This document shows, one piece after another, positions 25,234 through 34,545 of a stretch of DNA of 62,567 nucleotides (within the stretch, counting starts at the first letter, position 1; the number at the start of each line of letters is the position of its first letter). Under the pieces are notes generated by a model. That model did not search any database and was not told the origin of the DNA. It was given only the letters and a program-made list of their open reading frames with translations. Source of the DNA: Methanosarcinaceae archaeon (GTDB lineage Archaea > Halobacteriota > Methanosarcinia > Methanosarcinales > Methanosarcinaceae); NCBI GenBank assembly GCA_030611265.1, contig JAUWQD010000011.1:1-62567 (forward strand), written 5' to 3'. The position numbers were made by a program, and so were the translations under genes.

Positions 25234-25638
25234 TTATAGATACCTTAAAACTATCGCTGAAATGAGTGCCAGGATCAATAATATCATACCAAGGGAAAAC
25301 ATTCCAAATACTATTTTCATGTGTGCTTTCTTGTTCCTATTTGCGACCCCGTTCAGTTCCACTAAACTGACTGACATTGTTAAGAAAAATACAATTGATG
25401 ATGTCAGCAATAATGAACCTGCCACTATAATGTATTCGGCAGTCCATGTGAGTGCCTGTGCATTTATGAGGTCTATGAAGAAATCCTTCCCATGCCGAAT
25501 ATATGCAGCCGTGATCCACAATACTGTGTACGCAATTTCCGCAGCACCTATTATTACAGAGCACATTGTAAATGCTAAAAGCGTAAGCATTGCTCCAATA
25601 TCAGGAATTTTAAGGTCAATTTGCCATTCTTTATCCAC
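25234..25638 (-). CDS. Hypothetical membrane protein, three helices
   Basis: 134 aa with three clear hydrophobic segments (LTLLAFTMCSVIIGAAEIAYTVLWITAAYI, WTAEYIIVAGSLLLTSSIVFFLTMSVSLV, MKIVFGMFSLGMILLILALISAIVL). A conserved-looking polar ELNGVANRNKKAH loop precedes the last one. No family recognised. A frame of similar size exists on the opposite strand, but this strand has the alternating hydrophobic/polar pattern of a real membrane protein. Same direction as chlI and cofD. Confidence 0.6.
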   Translation of the reverse strand: MDKEWQIDLKIPDIGAMLTLLAFTMCSVIIGAAEIAYTVLWITAAYIRHGKDFFIDLINAQALTWTAEYIIVAGSLLLTSSIVFFLTMSVSLVELNGVANRNKKAHMKIVFGMFSLGMILLILALISAIVLRYL

Positions 25639-25815
25639 GATCGCACCTTTTTTATAGTCTATATTTTGTAAATATATAGTACGAGTTAACGCAAACGAAG
25701 TGAGCGTTTTCCCGGAAATTATTATATCTAATCTATTTGAACAATGAATATATGATGTTAATTAACATTGTTCGATTTCTGATAAAAAAGTATCTGTCAA
25801 CTCAGTCAAATCCGC

Positions 25816-26736
25816 CTACATCTCCTCAAAAATATCCAATATCTGCTTTGAAAGTTCAACACTTACGTCAACAGACTTCATCAGCGTGTCAGCGCGCACA
25901 ACTTCGCATCCAATGTCGTCAAAATCTGATATATCAGCCGTGTCGCGCTCATCGATGACAAATACATCAACAATGTCCTGATAACACATCGCAACACCGA
26001 CAGACGATACCTCTAATCCGCGTGCATCCATGAGTTTCCCTGCCGGACCACTTACAGGTTTTTTGCCGATTATGGGGCTTACTGCAACGACCTTTTTGTG
26101 TTTCAGTATCTCGCGCATCCCGGGCAATTCAAGGATTGGTCCGATACTTGTTATCGGATTACTTGGACCGATCAATACTTCGCCATCCGTCTCAAGTGCC
26201 TCAAGTACGGCAGGTGCAATGGCGGCATCGGAAATACCATCTACTGAAACATCCGCCACATCCGGCTCACCGTGATTCTTGACCCAGAAATCCTGATAAT
26301 GCATTTTACCCTGCGGCGTTGTTATGATTGTGGATACCGGATCGTCTGACATCGGAAGTATGTCTGTTTTTATCCCAAATGCGCCGCAGAGTTTTCGAAT
26401 TGCGGATGTCAGGGTGCCGCCATTTCGTAGAATGTCCGAGCGCATGATGTGGGTCGCGCGGTCAAGGTCGCCGAGCATCATTCCTTCATCGAATCCCGAT
26501 GACTTCATTGTTTCGTGGGTTCGGAATGTGTCTCCTGCGACTCCCCACCATTTTTCCGTGTCGAGCCTGCCTGAGAGCAGGTACAGGATAGTGTCTATAT
26601 CAGGAGTTATGAGGTTACCGGACACCCATACGTCCTCTGCGGTGTTCACAACTATTGTTAGGTCTTTTGGGGGGATTAGGGTGCGAAGTCCGTTTAGGAG
26701 TTTTGGGGTTCCGGTGCCGCCTGAGAGTATTATCAT
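25816..26736 (-). CDS. cofD: 2-phospho-L-lactate transferase (coenzyme F420 biosynthesis)
   Basis: Makes F420-0 by joining the phospholactate (or phosphoenolpyruvate) moiety from the guanylylated donor to the deazaflavin Fo. 306 aa. Family motifs: LSGGTGTPKLLNGLRTL, VNTAEDVWVSGNLITPDIDTILYLLSG, GWWGV-type DTEKWWGVAGDTFRTHETM, LGDLDRATHIMRSDIL and IGPSNPITSIGPILELPGMREIL. Cytoplasmic. ATG 26736 begins the first beta strand. Essential in methanogens because F420 is the main hydride carrier. Confidence 0.96.
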   Translation of the reverse strand: MIILSGGTGTPKLLNGLRTLIPPKDLTIVVNTAEDVWVSGNLITPDIDTILYLLSGRLDTEKWWGVAGDTFRTHETMKSSGFDEGMMLGDLDRATHIMRSDILRNGGTLTSAIRKLCGAFGIKTDILPMSDDPVSTIITTPQGKMHYQDFWVKNHGEPDVADVSVDGISDAAIAPAVLEALETDGEVLIGPSNPITSIGPILELPGMREILKHKKVVAVSPIIGKKPVSGPAGKLMDARGLEVSSVGVAMCYQDIVDVFVIDERDTADISDFDDIGCEVVRADTLMKSVDVSVELSKQILDIFEEM

Positions 26737-26784
26737 TGTTGGTGTTTTCCTTTTTTGTTTGGAATGGATGGCAAAAAATCAACC

Positions 26785-26812
26785 GCAGAGAACGCGGAGA
26801 GCGCAGAGATGT
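26785..26812. repeat. Intergenic AACCGCAGAG-type repeat
   Basis: AACCGCAGAGAACGCGGAGAG, followed by CGCAGAG, belongs to the same style of short CGCAGA-rich units seen at 34285-34335 and 36136-36236. It stands just upstream of cofD. Confidence 0.5.
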
Positions 26813-26880
26813 CCACGTATATGCATCTCTTGTTTGTGATTATATCTATTAGGATTAAGTTCTTTCCTTTCTCACTGCAT

Positions 26881-27020
26881 TATTTTTTTACCATATACAT
26901 CCAATACGCACCGCTGCCAACAATCATTACCACCAGCACACCGACCACATACCAAACCTTTGAGATACCCTCATCGTCCTGCTCCTCTTCACCATCATCA
27001 ACCACGCCCTCGTTTGGCGA
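26881..27020 (-). pseudogene. C-terminal remnant of a membrane-anchored surface protein
   Basis: Reads as an acidic stalk (PNEGVVDDGEEEQDDEGIS) leading to one membrane helix (VWYVVGVLVVMIVGSGAYWMYMV) and a KK tail. This is the typical C-terminal anchor of an archaeal surface protein, but nothing upstream belongs to it: the frame runs straight into the winged-helix fragment on the other strand. About 46 residues remain. Confidence 0.5.
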
Positions 27021-27255
27021 TTGTGCGCCAATGTCATTCAATGAACTTGAAAAAATTATGAGTGCATATCCTGATACACTCAACAAGCGACTAAAAGAGT
27101 TGGTTGAATATAATTTAGTCGAGCCGATGGTTCATGTTGTAGATGGTAAAAACAGGATCAAACATCGGCTAACGCCAAAAGGTAAACAGCTTATGGCAAA
27201 GCTGAATGATTTTATTAAACTTGCAGAAGAACTTGAGTCTAAAATTTTGTTATAG
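27019..27255 (+). pseudogene. Winged-helix (HxlR-like) regulator fragment, copy 1
   Basis: Codes for the C-terminal part of a winged-helix regulator: APMSFNELEKIMSAYPDTLNKRLKELVEYNLVEP, then IKHRLTPKGKQLMAKLNDFI. The first helix is missing and the sequence upstream belongs to a different gene remnant. A related copy lies in the same orientation at 35861-36091; a 32-base stretch at their left ends is identical. A short product from ATG 27031 is possible. Confidence 0.75.
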
Positions 27256-27402
27256 ATTCTATTGATCCAAGATTGTCAAAAAAGTAACAAAACAGAAATG
27301 AGCAACTCTGTTTTTGTATGCCACTTTGTTTGTAATGCCGAATATCACGATTTTGTCAGATTGGTATGATTAATATAGATGTTTTGAGTTAATCATAACA
27401 AT

Positions 27403-28083
27403 ATGTGCAAAGTTAAGAATGAAATTAAAAAATTAACCAATACAATTCAATCGAATATTAAAAAACTAATGATTTTTGTTTTGTTATGTATAGTGGTAAT
27501 TTCTGTTATCCATTACACCCCCAACTCATTCATTTATAAAAATACATTAGGATTGATGAATGTTTCAGTGACTTTTATACTTGCAGTTCTAACCGCAATT
27601 TATGTTCTTCTTACAAAACAAATTGTTTTAGAATCAAGAAAACAAAACAAAATTGCATATATAGAAAAAAGATTGGAGAAACTGTATTATCCCCTACATA
27701 ATTTTATAGAATCGCCTGCAGTATTCAATTTATATTACTATGATGAGATAGATAAGGCATTAGCATTAGAATTCTGCAACAAAGAAAAAGATGAGAAAGA
27801 AGGCAGGAGTTATAATAGACCAGCAGATTCAATTCTTTATGATTGCGATTTACAAAATAATAGTGTGCGAAGGTATGATATTGAAAGTATAATTCCATAC
27901 AAATATCTTGCAACAAAGGAACTATCAAAATTATTAAAATTAATATCAAGTGATTTTTTAGATAACAATCCGATTGAAATTGCTTCGTCTGATCCAGAAT
28001 TTAAAATCAGAATAGATAAAATAAAAGAGATAATTATCAATGATATTAAATCATTTATTGAAGAGCATGATAAACTGTTGTAA
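27403..28083 (+). CDS. Hypothetical membrane protein with cytoplasmic domain
   Basis: 226 aa. Two N-terminal membrane helices (LMIFVLLCIVVISVIHY and MNVSVTFILAVLTAIYVLLTK) are followed by a cytoplasmic domain of about 150 residues starting ESRKQNKIAYIEKRLEKLYYPLHNFI, a segment I associate with uncharacterised archaeal and bacterial membrane proteins in accessory regions. No catalytic motif seen. TATA TTAATATAG is about 30 bases before ATG 27403, giving a nearly leaderless transcript. AT-rich codon use sets it apart from the core genes and suggests acquired DNA. Confidence 0.65.
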   Translation: MCKVKNEIKKLTNTIQSNIKKLMIFVLLCIVVISVIHYTPNSFIYKNTLGLMNVSVTFILAVLTAIYVLLTKQIVLESRKQNKIAYIEKRLEKLYYPLHNFIESPAVFNLYYYDEIDKALALEFCNKEKDEKEGRSYNRPADSILYDCDLQNNSVRRYDIESIIPYKYLATKELSKLLKLISSDFLDNNPIEIASSDPEFKIRIDKIKEIIINDIKSFIEEHDKLL

Positions 28084-28551
28084 TAAAAATATAATCCTTT
28101 TCTTATAGGATGTTAACTTTGAATATTTATTATTCCCCTAACAACATTACTTACTTTTAAATTCAAATTCCCCTCATCCCTTTGTTTTATCTTCAAATCA
28201 CTGATCGTGTACTTTATATTCCACAAGTATATTTTGAAAACAAATCTTTTTCTAAAACATAGAATAATGTTGTATGATTGTGGTTTTTGGAATTTGTATA
28301 TAAATGGTTCGGAATAGCGCATATTAATTTTCTACCGAAGTTGGCAAATCGTATACTCAAAACGTGTATTTCATGCATATATAATATAAATATGACATAT
28401 CAGAAATGTCCAAAACCACTATTAGAAAAGTTTGTTAAATTTTGCAGATATCTGCGGAAAGTGAGCCCTACCCCTAAAAGTAAAATTTAAATAATATAAA
28501 ACATTATATAATAATTATGAGTGAGATTGAATCTATTGAGGAGGTTACATA
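28084..28551. other. 468-base AT-rich intergenic region
   Basis: No gene supported. A 32-codon frame (28392-28490, MTYQKCPKPLLEKFVKFCRYL...) is preceded by CATATATAATATAAAT but has no ribosome site and its TATA lies too near. The right end holds AT-rich promoter-like sequence and GAGGTTAC for the next gene. Confidence 0.4.
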
Positions 28552-28893
28552 ATGGAATATGAATTTGAAGTGTTCTCTCGTCAAAGGGGGCAAAATTATG
28601 TGTACGCAATTGAAAAGATAGATACAGGATGGAAAATAAAACACATTCGGATAAATGAAAATGATGGTAATAGTGACAAGCAGGGAGATCCTTTTTTGTT
28701 CAAAGAATTAGATCATGATTCAATAAATTATCCCGCACATTTAGGAGAGTATATGGAACATTTATGGGACCAAGCTACAGAACAAAATATGAATGATGGA
28801 GAGATACAGGAGCATCTTAATAACCTTGCAAATTGGTGCCAAATCGTAGAAAAGAAATCACCTAATACGCAATTTTGGACAGATTATAAATGA
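28552..28893 (+). CDS. Hypothetical small soluble protein
   Basis: 113 aa, no family recognised. Mostly acidic and polar with aromatic clusters (FEVFSRQRGQNYVYAIEKIDTGWKIKHIRINENDG; HLGEYMEHLWDQATEQ). ATG 28552 has TGAGGAGGTTACATA upstream, the best ribosome site in this part of the island, so the gene is probably real. Its place between the two-helix membrane protein and the large helicase suggests membership of the same accessory cassette, but no function follows from that. Confidence 0.6.
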   Translation: MEYEFEVFSRQRGQNYVYAIEKIDTGWKIKHIRINENDGNSDKQGDPFLFKELDHDSINYPAHLGEYMEHLWDQATEQNMNDGEIQEHLNNLANWCQIVEKKSPNTQFWTDYK

Positions 28894-28980
28894 AAGTTTT
28901 GTGCCATATTTAAGTCATACGTTTACAGAATAAAAGAGAGCTATCTAAAAGTTTGATATTGCAAGACAATACAATTATAT

Positions 28981-29012
28981 TTTACAGGATGCTGCGAACC
29001 AGTCGCATCCTG
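28981..29012. repeat. Short interspersed hairpin repeat, copy 1
   Basis: TTTACAGGATGCTGCGAACC is identical to 34481-34500. CAGGATGC (28985-28992) pairs with GCATCCTG (29005-29012). Confidence 0.8.
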
Positions 29013-29092
29013 TTTAAATATTGCTCCTTGCCCACTCAATATTGAGAAGATCCTTAAAAATGTATTTATATCATAATTTCATTTCTGTTAGT

Positions 29093-29224
29093 ATGCGACT
29101 TCGTATTGACTTGACTAAAAAGGCACCTAAGAAAAAAAATACTCATGAAGAGGTAGGGCCATCTCTTTTTGAGCTTTTAATAGGTATTATAGCCATTATT
29201 ATTATGTGGACATTATTGTATTAA
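29093..29224 (+). CDS. Small single-helix membrane protein
   Basis: 43 aa: a basic N-terminus (MRLRIDLTKKAPKKKNTHEE) and one C-terminal helix (LFELLIGIIAIIIMWTLL). The frame is open upstream to 29021, but ATG 29093 has a TATA-like ATGTATTTATATCA about 28 bases before it, as expected for a leaderless archaeal gene. No family recognised. Tail-anchored layout, cytoplasmic basic domain. Confidence 0.5.
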   Translation: MRLRIDLTKKAPKKKNTHEEVGPSLFELLIGIIAIIIMWTLLY

Positions 29225-29262
29225 TTTTGGTTATTATTTTAGCAATGTTGGCTAAACAATGT

Positions 29263-32200
29263 TTAAACTTCCGAATTTAGATCAATCATTCCATTCAACA
29301 AATGTTGTAATTCTTCTTTTTTAATGAGAGTATGAATTACCCTTTCAATTTGATTTGAAACATTTTCACGAGTCGCTTGGAATCCCAAAAGCCTAGATGT
29401 TTGGACAATTAATTCATCCAATGGCGTAGAAAATTGTTGTTTAAGAACAAATTTAGCTACTTCTGCAATCTCTTCATCGCATATTAATTCTATTTTTGCA
29501 GGTGGATCGCCAGTACGGCGACGAGCTTGAATATTACCGTCACTTATGAAGAGGAAATCTTTTTCGATTGTAATATCACCTTTACTATTTGCAAAATTGG
29601 CAGCTTTATTGATAGCATTAGTAATTTTGCTGCCTGAACGGCCCAAACCTTTGTGAGTACGAATTCTTCTCACAACTTCTTTAAAATGCACGGGACTTTC
29701 CACTTGTACTACTTGAATTACAGATTCAGCAAGTTCCCATGTAGGGATTTCATAAAGTTCAGAAAACATGTCTATGTTAATAGAGGAACACAGTTCATAA
29801 TCAGGAATCGTTTCATCAATTTGATCACTGATTGGTAATTCATTAATATTTTCTTGCTGATTGACATCATCATCCAACATCTGCACAGGGGTATTTTGAG
29901 ACTCCACTTCTATATTAGCCGTTTCTGGTTCATTTTCGATCTCGTTAATCGTCATTTCAATTGCTTCTAGCAAATTTTGTTGACACTCTGCACGATTACG
30001 ATACCAATCAGTTGACCATACACGACATATTTTCCAACCTAAATTTCCAAGTATCTGCTTTCGCAATCGATCTCGGTCTCTTGAAACCGATGATGAGTGA
30101 TATTTTACACCATCACATTCAATTCCTAATAGATAACGACCAGGATATTTTGAATCAACCAAGGCAAGATCAATTTGATATCCTGCACAACCAACTTGCT
30201 TTTGAATATCATATCCTTTACCTTGAAGGAAATCATAAACTGAGTTCTCAAATGAAGACTCAGAGTCCTCATTTCCAGATTCTAAGGTGACCAAATTCCG
30301 ATTTTGTGCAAAATCGAGAAACACTTTTAATGATTTCAAACCAAATGGTGAATCTGCATCAAGTTGTAGATCTTTTGCTTGGAAATTGGAAAATACAACA
30401 CATTTCTCACGAGCACGGGTTATGAGCACATTCAAACGTCGTTCACCACCATCACGGTTAATAGGTCCAAACATTTTGCTTAATTTTCCATCCTTATCAA
30501 AACCAAAACCAATACTTATAAAAATCACATCACGTTCATCACCCTGAATAGTTTCTAAATTTTTCACAAAAAAATGGTCATGGTTTGTGCTTTTAAAGAA
30601 GTTTTCCATTTCGGGCTCATCTCTAAGTTTTAGTTCAATCTCTTCTAAAATTGCTTGTTGCTGATTCATATTGAATGTTCCCACACCAAGACTTTTGTTT
30701 GGATATTTTTTGTAGTGTTCTATTGCTTCTTTTGCTACAGCTTTGGCTTCAATTCGATTTCCACTATTTTTACCTCGAACATAAATTGCATTTGGTAAGT
30801 GAATAAACTTTAATCCCAAATGATCAAGGTTCTCAGTGGCTGATGGATAAAAAACAAGCTGACTATCATAAAATTCTTGATTGGAAACTGCAATTAATGA
30901 TTCGTGTTTGCTACGATAGTGCCAGCGCAAAATATTTTTCTGGAAACTACTTTTGCATAAATGAAGAATACTTTCTATATCTTCAATTGAAGCAGTTTCA
31001 TCTTCATTATCTACTCTGGAATCGACCATACTGTCGAAAAAACTGGTTGGTGGGAGTTGACGTGTATCTCCAATAATGACAGCTTGGTTGGCACGTAAGA
31101 GAGCACCAAACGCATCTTCTGGTTTGACTTGACTTGCTTCATCGAAAACAACAACATCAAAATTAATGTTTTGTGGATCCAAAAACTGTGCAATTGATAA
31201 TGGACTCATCATGAAACATGGCTTAATTTTTTGAATTAATCCACCGGCAGCAATCATTAATTTGCGTATTGGCATGTGTCGGCGTTTTCGATTAAATTCT
31301 CCTTGAAGTATCCCAGCTTCTGAACTTCTTGATGCAACAGCTGATAAACGTGGACGGTTTTGATATAATTTATATGCAAGTCGATGACGATTTTTGACAA
31401 TTAACTGATTGTCAATATCCGTAAAATTCTGAATCTTGTTTTCATGAAGTTTACCAACAAAATTCGCAAGAAACGGCCTATCCATAAAAGCATAGCGAAG
31501 TAATGAATCCGCAAAATTTCCTTCAAAACAAGGAATAATGTCTTCGGAATCAAGATTATCGGAATCAATTTCACTGACAATTGGAGCTGCTATAGTATTC
31601 AGGCAATCTTTGCGTCTTTGAGCAAATTGTCCCCATCGTTGAAGTTTTGGGAGTTCATTTTTCCATAAATCTACACGAGAAAGTAAATTTGAGAATGTGT
31701 TCATTTCAATATCAGATCCAAATATAATTTCCGAATTAGCATTAAGACGGTTCATTAATTTATTGTATTGTTCTGTGAACCGTTTTTCAGCTTTCGAAAT
31801 ATTTTCAATTGAATTTTCGATTTTATCTTTGGATACACCGTTACTGATAACGTCTAAAACACGCTCATCAAAAACTTTTGTTAATAATTGTTGTCTGAAT
31901 GTTACAATCCATTTTGCAAAAGATTCCAACATATTGGAATCACTATTTTCACCTTTCCAATGTGATCCAAAAAAAGCTTCACCTATTTCATTTGAAATTG
32001 CGATTTCATTTTTCAGTTTAATACAAACAAGCAGTTCATTTAGATCAGATATGATATTTTCGGCTTCTTTGGGAGGTGTAGCATTATAGAGGGTAACTAT
32101 AACACGTTTTAATGAGCGATATTTTCCACTCACAAATTTGTGCATAGATGATTTTTCCGAAATTTCAATATATCTGTTTAAAATTGAATCAATGTCTTCT

Positions 32201-34059
32201 GTTAATGAATTTGCATTGAATTTTGAATTTATATCAGGAAGTTGTTTTTGTAATGTTTTGACTTTTTTAATTAACAAGAGCGCAGAATCGTTTGATTCAT
32301 TCCATTCATTATTTGACAAAACATTTTTATCAACGGGTTTTGATGCTGCGATGACTTTTGAAGCTGAAACTGCATGTTTCAACTCATTTAGATTGGTCGG
32401 ACATTGTATTGCACACATTTGAGCAAGCTCATTAATTGCAATATTAAGTTCATCAATTGATACTTTGCAGTTATCAAGCATTTCTCCAATAATATTTTCA
32501 TCAGATGGCAATATAGTATCTGGAGAACATCCATTCCAAGGGTGCACACTTATAGATTTTACTAAAGGTAGTGCTTCTACGATATTAGTTAATGCCAACT
32601 GTGCTGCAGTCCAATCCGTTTGATTATACTCATTTGTATTTTGAAAATCAATGTGTTTCAAAGTTTTACCAATGTTCTCAAAATATTGTATTGAATTTTC
32701 TTTCATACAAAATAAATCGAAAGGAGACTGTCCAAGTTTTCCAATTGGCTCACGTAATGCCTCAGCATAGCCATTTAATTCTTTTTTAAGGGATTCTAAA
32801 TTATCAAAATCATCTGATAATGATTTATTTTGTTGATATTGTATGCTTATTGTACGTTCAAGTTCTTTGAGAACTTCTTTTTTGTTTGATTTTCTACTAT
32901 GCAATTCAAGACAAAAGTCCCCAAGTCCAACATCATCCAATCGATTTTTCACAACTTCAAGTGCTGCCATTTTTTCACTTACAAAAAGCACACTCTTTCC
33001 GGTTGCAAGAAGTTCAGCAATAATATTAGTGATCGTCTGAGATTTACCTGTGCCAGGTGGACCTTCTACAACTAAATTTATTCCAGATTTCACATCTTCA
33101 ATTACTGCTATTTGTGATGGGTCGGCATCCATTACATGGTATTGATCTCGAATATTGAGTGATTTATCAACATCGTCTTCAGAAAAACCAGATTCAAACT
33201 GTTGTTCGTCTGGATCAAATAAAGAAATTATAAGCGGGTGATTTGCAGGTGTTTTCCCATCAGGCCATGCAATTGGATCCAGATCTTTGTACATTACGAA
33301 TTTTGTGAAACTAAAAAAACTTAAGTAGATATTATTCAAGACCCGCCAGTTTGGCATTTTTGAAATTGAATCTGCCACTGATTGGAAATATTGATCTACA
33401 CTGTTTTTATCATCGGGCATTTCAAATTCTGGGAGTGCAATTCCCTGTTCTAATAATTTTGCCTGTAGTGAAATGTTAGTAAAAACATCTTCTCCAGTCC
33501 ATTTTAACTTAAATGTCGTGCCAACTTTGTGACGTTCCAATTCTACGGGTACAAGAATTAAAGGTGCATCTCGGAGTTTGGTAGAACTTGGACTCTCTGT
33601 CCATTCTAAAAACCCTAATGCCAAATATAGAATCGTATATCCCTGTTCTTCAAGGACAGACTTTGCTTGTTGACTGGTGTAAAACAGACGTTTTTGAAGA
33701 TTTTCGCCATCATAAGAAGTTTGTAAAAATCGATCAGTATGCCGGCTAGACATTTCATCATCAGGTGATGGCAATTCCCATAGTTTTGAAGCATCTTCTT
33801 CAGAAATATCAGATTTTAAATACCCCGATTGTTCATCGTCTTGATTTTCATCTTGTTCTGATTCTTGATTTTTTTTCTTAGGAAGAAATTCCATTACTTT
33901 TTCTTGTAATACTAAAAGATCATAAATTTCTGTGGGAATCTCATCAGTAATTCTCATTGTTTTCGCTTTTGTTGAACGAAAGTTTAAGAGATTATTAAAC
34001 ATTGTGAGGTCTAATAAGTTTTGTCGAGCATCTTCTAACTGTTTTTCTATGTTGGTCAT
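29263..34059 (-). CDS. DUF4011/DUF3320-type SF1 helicase with Vsr/DUF559-like nuclease domain
   Basis: 1598-aa multidomain protein. The N-terminal region (LEDARQNLLDLTMFNNLLNFR) matches the DUF4011 start of very large helicase proteins. A superfamily 1 helicase of the DNA2/NAM7 type follows: Walker A VEGPPGTGKSQTITNI (about 331-346), Walker B VVVFDEASQVKPEDA, GDTRQLPP, and motif VI LNVLITRAREKCVVFS. A restriction-endonuclease-like domain comes next: DLALVD, GIECDGVKYHSS, RDRDRLRKQILGNLGWKICRVWSTDWY. The C-terminus holds a DUF3320-like winged domain (VQVESPVHFKEVVRRIRTHKGLGRSG). Proteins with this layout lie in defence islands and are predicted to be single-gene anti-phage or anti-plasmid factors (inference). 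AT-rich and next to an IS element, so acquired. Divergent from no partner gene. Confidence 0.85.
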   Translation of the reverse strand: MTNIEKQLEDARQNLLDLTMFNNLLNFRSTKAKTMRITDEIPTEIYDLLVLQEKVMEFLPKKKNQESEQDENQDDEQSGYLKSDISEEDASKLWELPSPDDEMSSRHTDRFLQTSYDGENLQKRLFYTSQQAKSVLEEQGYTILYLALGFLEWTESPSSTKLRDAPLILVPVELERHKVGTTFKLKWTGEDVFTNISLQAKLLEQGIALPEFEMPDDKNSVDQYFQSVADSISKMPNWRVLNNIYLSFFSFTKFVMYKDLDPIAWPDGKTPANHPLIISLFDPDEQQFESGFSEDDVDKSLNIRDQYHVMDADPSQIAVIEDVKSGINLVVEGPPGTGKSQTITNIIAELLATGKSVLFVSEKMAALEVVKNRLDDVGLGDFCLELHSRKSNKKEVLKELERTISIQYQQNKSLSDDFDNLESLKKELNGYAEALREPIGKLGQSPFDLFCMKENSIQYFENIGKTLKHIDFQNTNEYNQTDWTAAQLALTNIVEALPLVKSISVHPWNGCSPDTILPSDENIIGEMLDNCKVSIDELNIAINELAQMCAIQCPTNLNELKHAVSASKVIAASKPVDKNVLSNNEWNESNDSALLLIKKVKTLQKQLPDINSKFNANSLTEDIDSILNRYIEISEKSSMHKFVSGKYRSLKRVIVTLYNATPPKEAENIISDLNELLVCIKLKNEIAISNEIGEAFFGSHWKGENSDSNMLESFAKWIVTFRQQLLTKVFDERVLDVISNGVSKDKIENSIENISKAEKRFTEQYNKLMNRLNANSEIIFGSDIEMNTFSNLLSRVDLWKNELPKLQRWGQFAQRRKDCLNTIAAPIVSEIDSDNLDSEDIIPCFEGNFADSLLRYAFMDRPFLANFVGKLHENKIQNFTDIDNQLIVKNRHRLAYKLYQNRPRLSAVASRSSEAGILQGEFNRKRRHMPIRKLMIAAGGLIQKIKPCFMMSPLSIAQFLDPQNINFDVVVFDEASQVKPEDAFGALLRANQAVIIGDTRQLPPTSFFDSMVDSRVDNEDETASIEDIESILHLCKSSFQKNILRWHYRSKHESLIAVSNQEFYDSQLVFYPSATENLDHLGLKFIHLPNAIYVRGKNSGNRIEAKAVAKEAIEHYKKYPNKSLGVGTFNMNQQQAILEEIELKLRDEPEMENFFKSTNHDHFFVKNLETIQGDERDVIFISIGFGFDKDGKLSKMFGPINRDGGERRLNVLITRAREKCVVFSNFQAKDLQLDADSPFGLKSLKVFLDFAQNRNLVTLESGNEDSESSFENSVYDFLQGKGYDIQKQVGCAGYQIDLALVDSKYPGRYLLGIECDGVKYHSSSVSRDRDRLRKQILGNLGWKICRVWSTDWYRNRAECQQNLLEAIEMTINEIENEPETANIEVESQNTPVQMLDDDVNQQENINELPISDQIDETIPDYELCSSINIDMFSELYEIPTWELAESVIQVVQVESPVHFKEVVRRIRTHKGLGRSGSKITNAINKAANFANSKGDITIEKDFLFISDGNIQARRRTGDPPAKIELICDEEIAEVAKFVLKQQFSTPLDELIVQTSRLLGFQATRENVSNQIERVIHTLIKKEELQHLLNGMIDLNSEV

Positions 34060-34276
34060 TGTAAATTATTCCTCACATGTTTGTTACAATTTCAATTGTA
34101 AAAAAACTGTATTTTATAAATATAAAAATGAAAATATTCGCATGTTTATCTACATACTTAGATAATTATACATAAAACTTTTGAGTTTGTTTTAAATTAT
34201 GTGTGCAAACTATTATCTTCGCCACATTCGTTGCGATGTATACTAAACCATTATCGTTTTTTGTAACTTTCTATCA

Positions 34277-34336
34277 CAGAGGATACAGGGGGGGAAAGTT
34301 GCTACAATCTCTGTGTCCTCTGTGCTCTCTGTGGCC
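34277..34336. repeat. CACAGAGGA-type inverted repeat
   Basis: CACAGAGGATACAG (34277-34290) faces CTCTGTGTCCTCTGTGCTCTCTG further on. The unit is of the same type as the CGCAGAG repeats near 26785. Confidence 0.55.
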
Positions 34337-34464
34337 GTATTTCCACTCACAAGAGACGATACGTATTTTTTATAATGAACCTCTGAGGTCATTTGCTGTT
34401 CAAAATTATACTTGCGGAGTGGCATATTTATTGTTTTCATTCACTCCATTGATTGTAATTATTT

Positions 34465-34533
34465 GACCGGATGCACAGGATTTACAGGATGCTGCGAACC
34501 GGTCATATCCTGTCCATCCTGTAAATCCGGTCC
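34465..34533. repeat. Short interspersed hairpin repeat, copy 2
   Basis: GGATTTACAGGATG (34478-34491) and its exact complement CATCCTGTAAATCC (34515-34528) flank a 23-base loop; ACCGGAT and ATCCGGT extend the symmetry outside. The left part shares 20 identical bases with 28981-29000. Confidence 0.85.
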
Positions 34534-34545
34534 ATAAATTCAGAC

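Larger units (their letters stand above)
34060..34545. other. Repeat-rich intergenic region
   Basis: Between the helicase start and the IS. No gene seen. Contains an imperfect inverted cluster of CACAGAGGA/TCCTCTGTG units (34277-34336) and the GGATTTACAGGATG element (34465-34533). Both kinds of repeat recur elsewhere in the window. Confidence 0.6.

Noticed and set aside
25214-25657. 147-codon plus-strand frame opposite the three-helix membrane gene
   Set aside because: The minus-strand frame has the better hydrophobic pattern and matches the direction of its neighbours.
28392-28490. 32-codon frame MTYQKCPKPLLEKF
   Set aside because: No ribosome site, TATA at wrong distance, and no support from neighbours.
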